The notes under the pieces are model-generated. The model had not been told where the DNA came from. It searched no databases and saw only the letters and a list, made by a program, of their open reading frames with translations. A stretch of 64,000 nucleotides of DNA. Origin: Tilletiaria anomala UBC 951 (lineage: Eukaryota > Basidiomycota > Exobasidiomycetes > Georgefischeriales > Tilletiariaceae). The DNA is taken from NCBI RefSeq assembly GCF_000711695.1, contig NW_013547004.1, positions 1-64,000 of the forward strand. The letters are read 5' to 3'. Position numbers and translations under genes: made by a program. The stretch's first letter is position 1; every line of letters begins with the position of its first letter. Positions 12,574 to 23,199 of the stretch are shown one piece after another.

Positions 12574-12742
12574 CTAGTGAGGCACGTCTTCATCCTTGTC
12601 GAAATACGTAGAAGTCCAAGGAGGGACCTTGCGCCACGTCTCGCCCTTTCGGAAGAACTGCCGTGTGAGTGGAACCAGGGGCAATGAAATACACGCAACG
12701 AACGTAGTGGCCCAATGATTGCCGAAACTCTTGTATTCATAG
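12574..12742 (-). CDS. Possible last exon of a small membrane protein
   Basis: The minus strand after a CACCAG acceptor at 12743 reads YEYKSFGNHWATTFVACISL, then PLVPLTRQFFRKGETWRKVP and PWTSTYFDKDEDVPH with a stop at 12574. One hydrophobic segment followed by a basic then acidic tail would fit a small mitochondrial or ER membrane protein, but I cannot name the family. Upstream exons (above 12743) could not be joined with confidence. The head would point toward the LACTB2-like gene, implying a shared promoter region. Confidence 0.3.
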
Positions 12743-13035
12743 CTGGTGAGCAAGGACAGACAAACGGGATAAGTGTCAAAAAATAGATATTCTGGCAGAA
12801 AAGGATTCAGAGCACAGATTCTATGGACAACTGAAAAGGTTGAGACCTGTGAGGAAGGGTTGGGATATGGCTGAGATGTGCCGGAAGGACCAAAGTGGGA
12901 ATGCTTAGGTTCAGCTCATCTAAACTTTAGGGTCCTGCCGAGTCCGTACACCATCCGGATGTTCGGCCACTGCGCCCACCCGGCGGGCCGGCAATGTTCT
13001 GTTGATTGCCCCGTTTCATCGACTCAGCCCTCACC

Positions 13036-14538
13036 ATGTCGCTGTACGACCACACACCTTGTATCCACTCCTTCGCATCATTCAATTACTGGTTTAGGGC
13101 GTTCGACGTGCGGACGACCAGAATAGACAGTTGGCCCAACGCTTCGCCATCAAGTAAGTCAATGCTAAAATCCGCTCTATTTTGCAGTGCGACAGCCTCA
13201 CAAACCGCTGATCTAATCCGCAGTATCCTCTCCCCACTTAAACGCCATGGCGGAAGCTCTCAAGGCCATCCCGAATATCACGCGTCTCTCCGACTGCGTG
13301 TTTCGGATTCTGGGCCAGAATCCGGGTCGCTTCTCGCTGCAAGGCACCAACACATATCTCATCTCTCCACCTGAAAGTTCGGGGCCTGTCGCAGTCTCGG
13401 GCTCAGACTCGGACTCCTCACAGGAGGCCATCCCGTCCGTGCTCGTCGATACGGGCGAGGGCATCGACGCTTATGAGCCGCTCTTGGAGAGCGTCCTGTT
13501 AGGAAAACACGAGAGCAGCAAGGCGAAGAGATTCGTGACTGATATGTGAGTGGCCAGCATCGCTTTCCGCATCCTTTTCTTACAGAAAGCTCGTCCAAAT
13601 ACCCCCACAGTATTCTAACACACTGGCATAACGACCATGTCGGCGGGCTTCATGCGGTACTTGCGTTGCTACATCGAACAAGGCCCCCAAGCGTAAGCCC
13701 GCCTCGGATCCACAAATTTCCTCACTCGACCGACGCCAATATCGAGCACAAGCTTGCTTCGCTTGACCCCTCGTCTGCAGCATTCTCACCCCCTCCGTCA
13801 TCCTCCAAAAGCCTGCACACGATCCAAGATGCGCGGACGATCCAGCTCTCCGACCTTCTCACTGAGAAGATCACGCTCAAGGCACTGCACACGCCCGGCC
13901 ACACCAGCGACCATGTCTGCATATTCTTCGAGCAAGAGGGCCGTTTGTTCACCGGCGACCATGTCCTCGGGCAGGGGACATCCGTGTTTGAAGATCTCGG
14001 CGCGTACATGCGCTCGTTACAGCGCTGCTCAAAGGCGCTGGAGGAGCCAGAAGCAGGAGTTGGCGGAGTTGGAGAAGTGACGCTCTACCCGGCACACGGA
14101 CCGATCATCGAAGAAGGCAAAGCGATGCTAGCGCAATATTACTCGCATCGTCTTGAGCGCGAGAACCAGATAATCGCCCTCCTTCGAGAACCTCCGCCAG
14201 CCGCTTTAGACGAACAAGCAAAAGGTGCCGGTGAAGAGAAGGCATGGTCCATCAAGCAGGTCGTCGCAAAGCTCTATGCGTCCTATCCTGAGCATCTATG
14301 GCCCGCCGCAGCGCGCGGCATCTTCCTCCACATGCACAGGCTCGCTATGCTCGACCCCGATGCCGGTACGAACGGGGGCGAGCTAGTCTCGCCGCGTGTA
14401 AAATGTCTTGATACCCCAGATGGGCTCGCGCCGGCTATTCCAGAGGGAAATAAGGCCATGCATGAATGGGGAAAGCTGATGGATCACCGCTGGACATTAG
14501 CTGATGCCTCGGTAGCTGGGCAGACAGGCAAGCTATGA
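13036..14538 (+). CDS. LACTB2-like metallo-beta-lactamase-fold enzyme
   Basis: Metallo-beta-lactamase-fold hydrolase. Human LACTB2 is a mitochondrial single-strand endoribonuclease. The core model starts at 13247 (13247-13545 and 13611-14538, 408 residues): RVLG-like VFRILGQNPGRFSLQGTNTY, metal ligands HWHNDHVGGLH, HTPGHTSDHVCIFFEQEG, LFTGDHVLGQGTSVF and YPAHGPII, and the C-terminal winged-helix part WSIKQVVAKLYASYPEHLWP. An upstream ATG at 13036 opens a 118-base exon (13036-13153, donor GTAAGT) that splices to 13224 (acceptor CCGCAG) and runs in frame into the 13247 start, adding 47 residues (MSLYDHTPCIHSF...). That extension may be a targeting sequence or may be untranslated leader. The protein has more C-terminal sequence than human LACTB2. 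Confidence 0.9.
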
Positions 14539-14638
14539 TGCATTATGGCACGCGGAGGCCATGCGTCCACACTCCAAAACAAGCAGTAAATAGACGCTTT
14601 TCGCTGTCGAATGAAGAGGGCGTTGACACAGCACTGTT

Positions 14639-17600
14639 CTAGAAGCCACCCAACCTTTTCTTCTTTCTCTGCGGCCAGCTGCTTTGTTGTGTACCCGCTC
14701 CTTGCGTGGCTGGGTGCTCCCTCTGTGCAGCCGCATGTGGCTGACTTTCGTTGCGGTGTGAAGGCTGAACCGGTTGGCTCATCGACGCATGCGGATGCAC
14801 GGAACGCTGAGGCTGCTCTACGGGGAAGGCAGGCCGTCGAGATAGAGGGCTATTTGTAGGACGCTGCAATTTCTGTTCAAAGTGCTGCTGCTTGCGCATA
14901 TGCACTTGCAGCTGCGGCTGCACCTGCGATATCCTCTGGGCCCGACTTGCCAGCTGCGACGAGGCAGCAATGGCCGGTGGCTGGAATGACGAAAATGTCG
15001 GGCGAGGAATCTGCAAGGCTCCAAGAGTTGGGGGCGGCGAGCTGCCAGACACGGGCGTGCCTCCTGTGGACGAAGCGGACCTCCTCAAGCTAGCGGCAGC
15101 AGAAGTGCTGACGCTGCTCGCGCGTGCAGAGTTCTCACTAGGCAAACGGTCGTCGCGACCAAGTCGAGCAGCGTACACACTTGCCGACAGGGGCATTCCC
15201 AGCTGCCAATCATCCAGTACGAGCTTGGCTCCGTTCCCAAGGCGGACTTCGCCTAGCCCCTGAAGTTCTGATCGATCGGCGAAGGCTGATCTCGAGCCCC
15301 TTGTGTTCTTGTTGCGGAGTTGCAGTGACCAGGAACCTGGCTGATGCAAAGGCTCGAGTGTGCTGAAAGACGGCCTTTCCGGTGCACTCCCGATCACCTG
15401 TGTGGCTTCGTTATTCGATCTGAGCACGAGGCAGTCATCGGTGAGAGTGTATGTACCATGTTGAGCTTGGTCTCTCTGCAAGGACTCGGCACGAAAGCCA
15501 TCGGGCTTAATCGCGGACGACGATAAACGAAGGTCCCACGTGAGGATTTTCGATGCCCACGTATGTTCTATCCCCTTCCCAAAGTTGTCAGACGAAAAGA
15601 CGCCAGCCCCCAGTGCATCTTGCAGCGACCCCTTCAAGTTGATCTGCTCAGCTTCGTCTCCCAGTGTCTGAAGCACTTCGTCGTACGCCTGATGAGCTGC
15701 GGAAGAGGCAGCCAAGGCGCGAAAAGGTGTTATGGGGAAGCCATGACTGCCACTTGCGACCGCTTGACCTGGGGAGGTAAAAAGTCGCAACGCCTCGTGC
15801 CTGTAATGAAATGCAGAATATGCTCAATAATAGCCAGTAGCTTCAGCTTGCTTGGCGACTCACGGCAGATGCAGATAGTGCAAGTTAGCATGAAGACCCT
15901 GCTCCTCGCGCAATAGTGCGCAAGTCTCCTGAGCCTCCTCGACAATCGCCCTTGGCCCTTTCGCCACATCGGGCACCAATTGTCCGGTGGTAGCCGCTTT
16001 CCAGACCGCTTCGTGATTGACGAGCTCAAAGTCGCGCTCTCTGTCGGCCTGATTGCTAACGCGTCGCTCAAGCTCTGCAAGCAAGGCCATTCCTGGCCCG
16101 TTCAGGCTGATGGGGAAAGGCTCTAACGCTGAGAGGTGCGCTCCACGTGCCTCGTTCGAGTCATCATTATGTCTTGAAAGTCCGGAGACCACAACTGCGC
16201 CCGTCGAGCTCATCTGGAACAAGGCATGCGAGCAGCCGGTCCGCTCCTCCCAATGGTCGTCTTCAAATGATGACCAATCGATGCAGACGGGCAGGGCACC
16301 TTGCAAAGATCCAATAGGTAGTCCTGAGGCGACCTGATAAGGCTCAGCCACAGAGTGCGCGACTCCAGTACCCGAATAAGCTACGAGCAAGCGGGAAAAG
16401 CTTGAGGAAAGCAAGATTTGCGTAGTGTCCGGAACGGCGGACAATGCCAGCGATGTATCTGGCCCTCGCCCATGCTGCCATGTGAGAAGTGGACGACTTG
16501 TCTTGCGTGCATCGAAACAGAGCACTTCACCAGTGGTGCTCGCAAAAAAGAGCGGTGACGAGTACCTGTCCTCTATTGAGGTCATGCTGGTGATCCGCTC
16601 TTTGGCGATAATCCAAGGGTGAACTTTGGCAGAGTAGAGAAGTTGTTTCGCCTCGGCCGTTCTGAGGTCTTGATGGTAGATGGTGTGTGATGAGTGTGCA
16701 AGAATCGAGTATGACGTCGGCCCCTGACACAATCGCCATGAGGCATCCGAATCATGGCCGGAGTTTCCATTGTCGAACGATTCACGAGAGCGAATCATCA
16801 TGCCGCTGCTCCATTTGCGCCTACCGACTTGCATGTGTCAGGCTAGCATACGACATGCACCGGACGCAGAGACTCACCCTTGCACTGGAAAATCGATGCT
16901 CCAGCTAGCAAAGTGACCTGTTTCTGTGATCAGTGCCGCTTGAGTCTTGTCTTCGCGTCGAAATGCTATGTCGGCCCAGCTGACCTTGCGCCCTTGCTCG
17001 CAAGGCGAGCTGAACTCGGTGATTTGCCGGAGCGAGTACAGTGGAAAACCGCGCTTCTGCACATCGATACTTTTCGAAGGGATAACGCTGCATAACAGAA
17101 GCCTTGTTCTTGTACGGATTGCGATCCAAGGATCTAAGATGCGGCTTTGTCAGCGATCGGATGGGATGCGTAAGACCTTCCCTTTGGCCGGAGACTCACT
17201 CGGATACATCATACGCCCGGGGTCGTGTGTAAGTTGCCGCGGCTTCAGGGGCGCGGCTTGCACATCAAGTATCTCGCTGGCAAACGCATGAGCTGGTACG
17301 GCTGACGCCCTTGCCTCCCACAGTGGCGCGGCAACTCGCCCGCTCTGGTCTTTGACCTTACTTCTTGCAACGCAATCATTTTCCTCGCGATCCGCACGTT
17401 GATCGTCAGATTCAGGATGATTATTTTGTGCATGCGCTCTTTTCGGGTTGTGGCGAACAGCAGATATGACTGAAATTTCGTTCGACATTGAACATGAGTG
17501 AGTCTTGCGCTGCGCGCTTTGCAATTGCGACTCACAGAGGAGATTTCCTCTATCACCGCCAACATTGCATATAAGTAATTTCCCCAGGTCGTCGGAGACC

Positions 17601-18133
17601 ACAGCAAGCTTCCTGGCACTTTCAGTCGGGCGACCACACGTGGCATATCCATCCTCTATGAGTGTTCGCGTCACAACGCCCACCGGAGCCCAAACGTCAG
17701 ACCTGATATTTTGCGCCTGCATGTGAAAGCGAGAAGTTGCAGCGTGTGTCGGTCGGAGGGGGGCCAAGTCAGTGCCTTGAACGTTGAGGCCCTTCAGGAG
17801 TATGGGACAGACCTGCGCAAGTATACCTTCAACCGATGGGAGGGCTGTGCGTCCGTCGGGCTGTTTCGACGAGGGAAAGATCTGCACGCCGCTGAACGCC
17901 TGTCCGCCAATCATAATAACCACGCATTCGCGGGGGCGCAATCATCCCTTACTGCAGCTTTGTGTGCCACTGAGGTATGCCCCCGGCCTCCTTGGTGCTC
18001 ATCGGACGAGGTGTCTAGAATCTCTTCCAAAGGGTAATGTCGTACCCATGTGTGCGATGCGTCGCTTTCCACATAAAAGCGCAATGGTTGTACATCGTTC
18101 TTTTGTATTGTACCATGGAGCGGAGACTGGAAT
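14639..18133 (-). CDS. RRN6-like RNA polymerase I initiation factor, 5' end unresolved
   Basis: Likely homologue of Rrn6/TAF1C, a core-factor subunit that loads RNA polymerase I on the rDNA promoter. Exons read from the 5' side: 17953-18133, 17200-17899, 16878-17133, 15864-16820, 14639-15800, each joined by GT-AG in phase. The middle looks like a beta-propeller: SYSILAHSSHTIYHQDLRTA, SPLFFASTTGEVLCFDARK, RPLLTWQHGRGPDTSLALS. The C-terminus is Ser/Gln-rich and ends in a basic PQRKKKRLGGF, a hallmark of fungal Rrn6 tails. The N-terminal exon (FYVESDASHTWVRHYPLEEI) begins at a TTTCAG acceptor, so at least one more upstream exon and the start codon are missing from the model. A WD-repeat protein of another type is the main alternative. 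Confidence 0.7.
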
Positions 18134-18293
18134 CTGAAACGATGACAAGGTTAGTCGTTGATGCTCGAAAGCTGTCCCAAGATTTGTTTTGCGTATGTAA
18201 CCCTATCTAGGTGCTAACTATGTACAAACCAACAGTGAGGACTGCAGAGTTCAAGTGCGACGAGTGAAGTAGCGAGACAGCATACGGAAGTGA

Positions 18294-18644
18294 CCACTGG
18301 CCAGGCCACTCTTCGGACTATGGACTTTTCTATCACTGTCAAATGAGTATGCGATACTCCAGGATAGGGACGACGGATATACCTGGCGATCTGGCGCGGA
18401 TGCTCAAATCTCGATAGATGCCAAGTCTATCTGTCTCGTGCCTATTCAAGTATCGAACATCATCGCAACACTCCCTCCGCCCCCCAAAGACGAGAGAAGT
18501 CGCGACGAGGCCTACTCACAAGTGGTTTACGCAGTGCACGCTCTTCCTCGCGCCGGGCCAGTTAACTTTCTCTCTCTGCCAATCGGTATCGCCTGTTTGG
18601 CATATGCTGCAGAATGGAGCGCGCACTTCTGGGTTTGTTTTTAA
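18294..18644 (+). CDS. Orphan coding-like exon
   Basis: Open for over 110 codons after a stop at 18291. The composition is protein-like: LFGLWTFLSLSNEYAILQDR, DDGYTWRSGADAQISIDAKS, SNIIATLPPPPKDERSRDEA, YSQVVYAVHALPRAG, SLPIGIACLAYAAEW, stop at 18642. No in-frame ATG lies near its front, so it would be a terminal exon or a truncated copy. I do not recognise it. It overlaps the probable 5' region of the RRN6-like gene on the opposite strand and borders the gene-poor block, which fits a gene fragment. Confidence 0.3.
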   Translation, partial: PLARPLFGLWTFLSLSNEYAILQDRDDGYTWRSGADAQISIDAKSICLVPIQVSNIIATLPPPPKDERSRDEAYSQVVYAVHALPRAGPVNFLSLPIGIACLAYAAEWSAHFWVCF

Positions 18645-21600
18645 CGCGTGTCGTGTGTAACACCGTGTACAAAAGGTTCTCATAGATACAGTCTACATGG
18701 ATGAATATATAGATGCGGAATACAGGAAATGCGAAGCATTGATAGAATTGGCCTCAGGCTGCTGCTGTTGAGGTTCACGCTGGGTGGTGTGAGGTGTTGG
18801 ACCATCGTCTGCCAACGAGATGCGTCTTTTCTCGGGTTCGTTGAAGGGGGCAGCTGCGTGATCATCATCTCCGCCACCTGCCGCGACTCGGAAACGGATG
18901 GCCGAGCCATCTTTGGGTTCTCAAGTCCCTTTAAGACATTGATGCGGGGCCACGGAGTACTCTAGGAGTCAGCATCTCAGCTTGCGCGAGACCGTGATCG
19001 AGCTCGGGAGGCGGTCTAACATTACGCAGTGGCTGCGCGTCAAATCCAGAAGGGCCTAAGAGTGAATCGACAATTTTTTACCGGATTCCGATCGCTGCAA
19101 GTTCGCAATGGTCCTCCAGGGAGCTGATTATGTGGGACTTGCGATACGCGCACCTGTGGGTGTGCTGTTCATTGGCAACCAATCACTTATTACTGATTGA
19201 GAATTTATTTATGGCTGCTGGCTGATCATTGACCAACTGGTCGTTGGAGGCTGGACAGTTGACATGGATCCATTTAATGCATTTATCATTGATCAATTGA
19301 GCGTCGATCTTTGCAGAGCGAGCTATAGGATACTAGAAGGCCGTGCACAGAGAACCTTCCATGCATCAGGCATGGCAGCTTCGACGCGCTTGATCGCTTG
19401 TAATAGGCTTCAGGCAAGCTTTCTAGCTTCATGACGGTTGTGGATTTTTGTACCATAAGAAGTTCTTGCTAGGTGCTTTGAACAAGGGCTTTTGAGCTCG
19501 TTCCGCTCAGCGTTGCTATGACATTAACTTCGCACAAGTTGCTACACTTCGCCTTCGTCATTGTCCATCCAATCTATGCTCCTCATGTACATCGCATCTA
19601 TCAACCTACAACATGTGCAAATTCGATTATTACTTCCTAGGGCTTGCTGTGCCAATCACACTCGCAATTCATACACGCGGCCAACGCTTCTTGTCGACTT
19701 GGCACTCTCGAGGCGGTCAGAGATACCGACTTGCTGCCGTTCAAGGCGCGACAGCTGACAGTTATCTGCTTTCTTTAAATCTGAAGTCTTGCAAATGATT
19801 CGCATTGGTAACTAAGTGTACTATTTTTCCAGGTACGTCAGTAATCCGCTGCACGGAAGAACGCAGCTGACATGAATCACAACCCCGAGGTTTTCGCTTG
19901 TGAGATACGGAACTCCCGCTGGCTGCACGTCGATGCAGGAGGCTCCGCAATATGCGTGTACGAATTACAGTGTGCACGCTTTTGTCTGTCGTCTTCTGGA
20001 TTCCGCACTTTGCAATTCACCACACACTGCTCCAGTCTCCATACGCAATATGCAATATTCGACACTCTTGACCTCATGCCTCGTCGCCCATTAGACCTCA
20101 TGATACCCCATGCCTCATGCCCTCGACGTTTGATGCGGTGATGTCTACCCTTTTGTAGCCCGACGGGCATGCGAGCATGGAACGAGGGATATTGCCGGCC
20201 GGGCAACAGACAAATATGCATGGAGGCGAGGCAAAGGCCACCCATCTGTGTTCTGTGCTTCTTGTCTGTGTTTTGCATATCAGTAATCTATACTTGTGTG
20301 AATAATCAGGACATGCACCTGTACCTGCATCTGTAGTTATAGTAATGGAAAACTTTTAATTTACGCCTTATTTAGGCATCATGAACATGTGCACAATGCA
20401 CATGCTGCATACATGCACGGTTGTGTTTCCAGTCGGGCGTAGCAGGGACCCAATCTATGAAAGCACTGGACTGAACAACTGACATACCGGCAAGCGGCAA
20501 ACCTCAAAGCTCACCTAATACAAACAGACATGTATATATGTAACACGATCTCTATGTTTTTATGTATGCAATACACAATAGGTCGCGTGCACGCATTTGC
20601 AGTAAGTACTTGCATATGTATATAACACTTCATGTGTGACTATCGTATGCACATACATACATAGTACTCGCAATCGCCTAGTACTAGAATTAGTAGTATC
20701 CTAGAGACTCCAATATCTGTTCTGAAAACGCAGGAAAGTGTCTATTGGGCAATCAGAGGCAATCACTATGTAGCGATTTTCGTGCGAGCGCCGAGCTCCC
20801 AATTTGACTCCTTGTCCAATCTGCAGGGGACCATGAGTACCCTCTGGTCTACCCTGGCACGCCAGGATAACCTCATCTGAGCGCGCCAAGTTGCTTGTGA
20901 TGAATTGCGCAAGAGAATACATACGATGCAATTGCACCGCTGGGGCAGATGTTTTTGTATGTAAAGTGAAAGATCTTTCCCTGCTAATATTGTACACTCA
21001 ATCTCACAACTCCATCGAAGCTTCGAGGTCGAAACTGCTGGAGCAGCCCGGAGCAGTGCTGGGGCACCCAAGTTAGTAAACCACACCGGCAGGTCCCAAG
21101 TGCAAGTGCATGCATATCTACAAGAAGCCCCAACTCTCAGATCCTAGAGCTCAGAGCTCAGGTCCAGAGCTGTACAATGTACAGGTTGTAGTACCACCAA
21201 AGGCTACATATCTCAAAAAGTTGCGCTTCGACTTCAGTAGCGAGCTTCCCATCACCGAAACGGCTTTCTATGGGACATTAGTTATGGAAAGAAAGAACTG
21301 CACAGACTGCCCTGCGCCCACCGCCTGGCACTGCCCAGCTGGGTTGACCTCTCTGTAGCACTCCTAAGCTATGGAATCTGAGGCTCTGAAATTTGAAGCC
21401 TGAAAAGCGAGGGTTCGTCTTGAGCGATGCGTAATTATCCAATGGAAACAATATAGTCAGAAGGTGCCATCTGAAAGCGGCACCGAGATTCTGAGGCTGT
21501 TTGATGTTGAGTTTTTAGGCTTGAGATTGATAGAGAAGATGATATCGAAGGCAAGAGCCAAATGCCTGCGCAGTGGGCAGATTGGACGCCCCGCAACGGC

Positions 21601-22998
21601 AGGTTGAACCAACGCAATCAGCGCAAGATGAGTTAGTAGTCAGGATCAATAGTCAGTAACGAGTATGTAGTTAGTGGTTCAGTAGGTTGAGCAAGCAGTA
21701 CCCAGCTCTAAGCCTCAATCCGGCCGAGAAAGGTTTCTTGACATCTGAAGCTGAAGTGTGTACCCATGTCTTCACGTAAATACAGTAGCAGCGCGCCTGT
21801 AGCACCTGCAGTAACGCCAGTGTAACACGTTAAACACAGCGCACGAAACTCGGGCCAGCTTGTGATTCAGATGCGATCCTCACCGATATTCAGACATTCG
21901 GTTTGAATTCCAGATGCTGATTCAGGATTCAGGTACTGAACCTTTGGATATCCCTGGTGACCGATGACCGACCCCCAATCCATGGACAAGATGCTAGCTG
22001 AATATCTGATGCCATTACGGATGAGAGATGTGCGAGAGAGATGAACTGAGGGGCGAAATGATGAATAGGAAGGACTGGCTGCATCATAGATCGCCGAGAA
22101 ACTTGAGAAATCACTGATCGCAAGATGACCGACCGCGCCAGTACGGTTCCAGGACGCGGTCATGCATGTACAAGTACATATGTACCTACTAGTCTGTCGC
22201 GTCACACGCCCGACTGTCGTCACTCTGTCGACTGTCAGATTGTCCAGATGTATTGGAATACTTCAACGGCATTTGTTGGAATGTAGTGCTCAGGCCTCAG
22301 GCACACTGGCGATTACACCCTGAGGCTCAGACATCTCGGTGCATAATGTGTGACCGCGGTACTTCGAAAGAGGAACCAGAGTGCGGAACGATAAAAGTTA
22401 GTTTGTGAAGGCCCTTGAGAAGCAAGACTGCAAATATAGTTAAGTCCGTAGCGTTTTGCGATCCGCTCCGTTCAAAGCATTGTGCAGGTCTTGTACGCAT
22501 GAGTGCTTTCAACATTCTTATGTACGAGCATAAGATATTTTAAATTATGGTTTGAAAAATCTGCCACATGTCACGAAGTCACACCAGGCACAAATTGCAC
22601 AAACACGCGCTCATTATGTACGAAAAGTTCGAAAGGGAAACGTATCGGTTTCTGGAGCAAATGCGAGGAGTGAAGTTTACGATTATGGGCCGGGTCACAG
22701 CAGGTCCGTCACATGCCAGAGCGCGTCACGAACAGTCACACCGACAGACACGGACGCACAATAAGAGCACGGCTACAAAACACATTTTACGGAAGATTGC
22801 TGCGCGCCGCACGGGTACATGTGGGAAATGGGCGATGGGTATGTATCGCGCTTTGGATTCTTCTAGACAGGTGGATAGATAGATAATTGATAGAAGCTGT
22901 TCTCGTACAGCTTGAAAAAGCGCGCAGCAATGAGAGAATCTGATAAGGAGTAGGGGTTGAGAAAGAGCCTACTCACATGCTCACACGACGTCCTCCTG

Positions 22999-23015
22999 CG
23001 TGCGTGTGTGTGTGT
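22999..23015. repeat. GT microsatellite
   Basis: A short run of alternating G and T (with one C) immediately before the 12-base minisatellite. Such runs can form Z-DNA and are common slippage products. Confidence 0.7.
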
Positions 23016-23020
23016 TCCAG

Positions 23021-23064
23021 TAGTGAGTCCACTAGTGAGTCCACTAGTGAGTCCACTAGTGAAT
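23021..23064. repeat. 12-base minisatellite TAGTGAGTCCAC
   Basis: Three exact head-to-tail copies (23021-23032, 23033-23044, 23045-23056) followed by a partial copy. Exact identity suggests recent expansion. The unit contains the palindrome ACTAGT across each junction. No copies are seen elsewhere in the window. Confidence 0.9.
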
Positions 23065-23135
23065 ACTAGACCCTGAACATGCAAACACATGTGAAGGACA
23101 CCATATGACCACCAGCAAAAAGTACGCTAGAATCT

Positions 23136-23199
23136 GGATCAAGGGATCAGGGCATAAGGGAATCAGTGGATAAGGGGATCAGGGAATCAGGGATAGAGG
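23136..23199. repeat. Octamer tandem array, consensus GGATCAGG
   Basis: Eight consecutive 8-base units from 23136: GGATCAAG, GGATCAGG, GCATAAGG, GAATCAGT, GGATAAGG, GGATCAGG, GAATCAGG, GATAGAGG. The period stays exact while the units differ by one to three bases, so it is older than the 12-base array nearby. The period is not a multiple of three, and no gene spans it. Confidence 0.85.

Noticed and set aside
14639-18133. Reading the RRN6-like gene as two separate genes
   Set aside because: All five exons join in phase with GT-AG sites, and beta-propeller plus basic tail is the known order of Rrn6-type proteins.
22999-23199. CRISPR-like array
   Set aside because: The repeats are contiguous 8- and 12-base tandem units without spacers, in a eukaryotic sequence.
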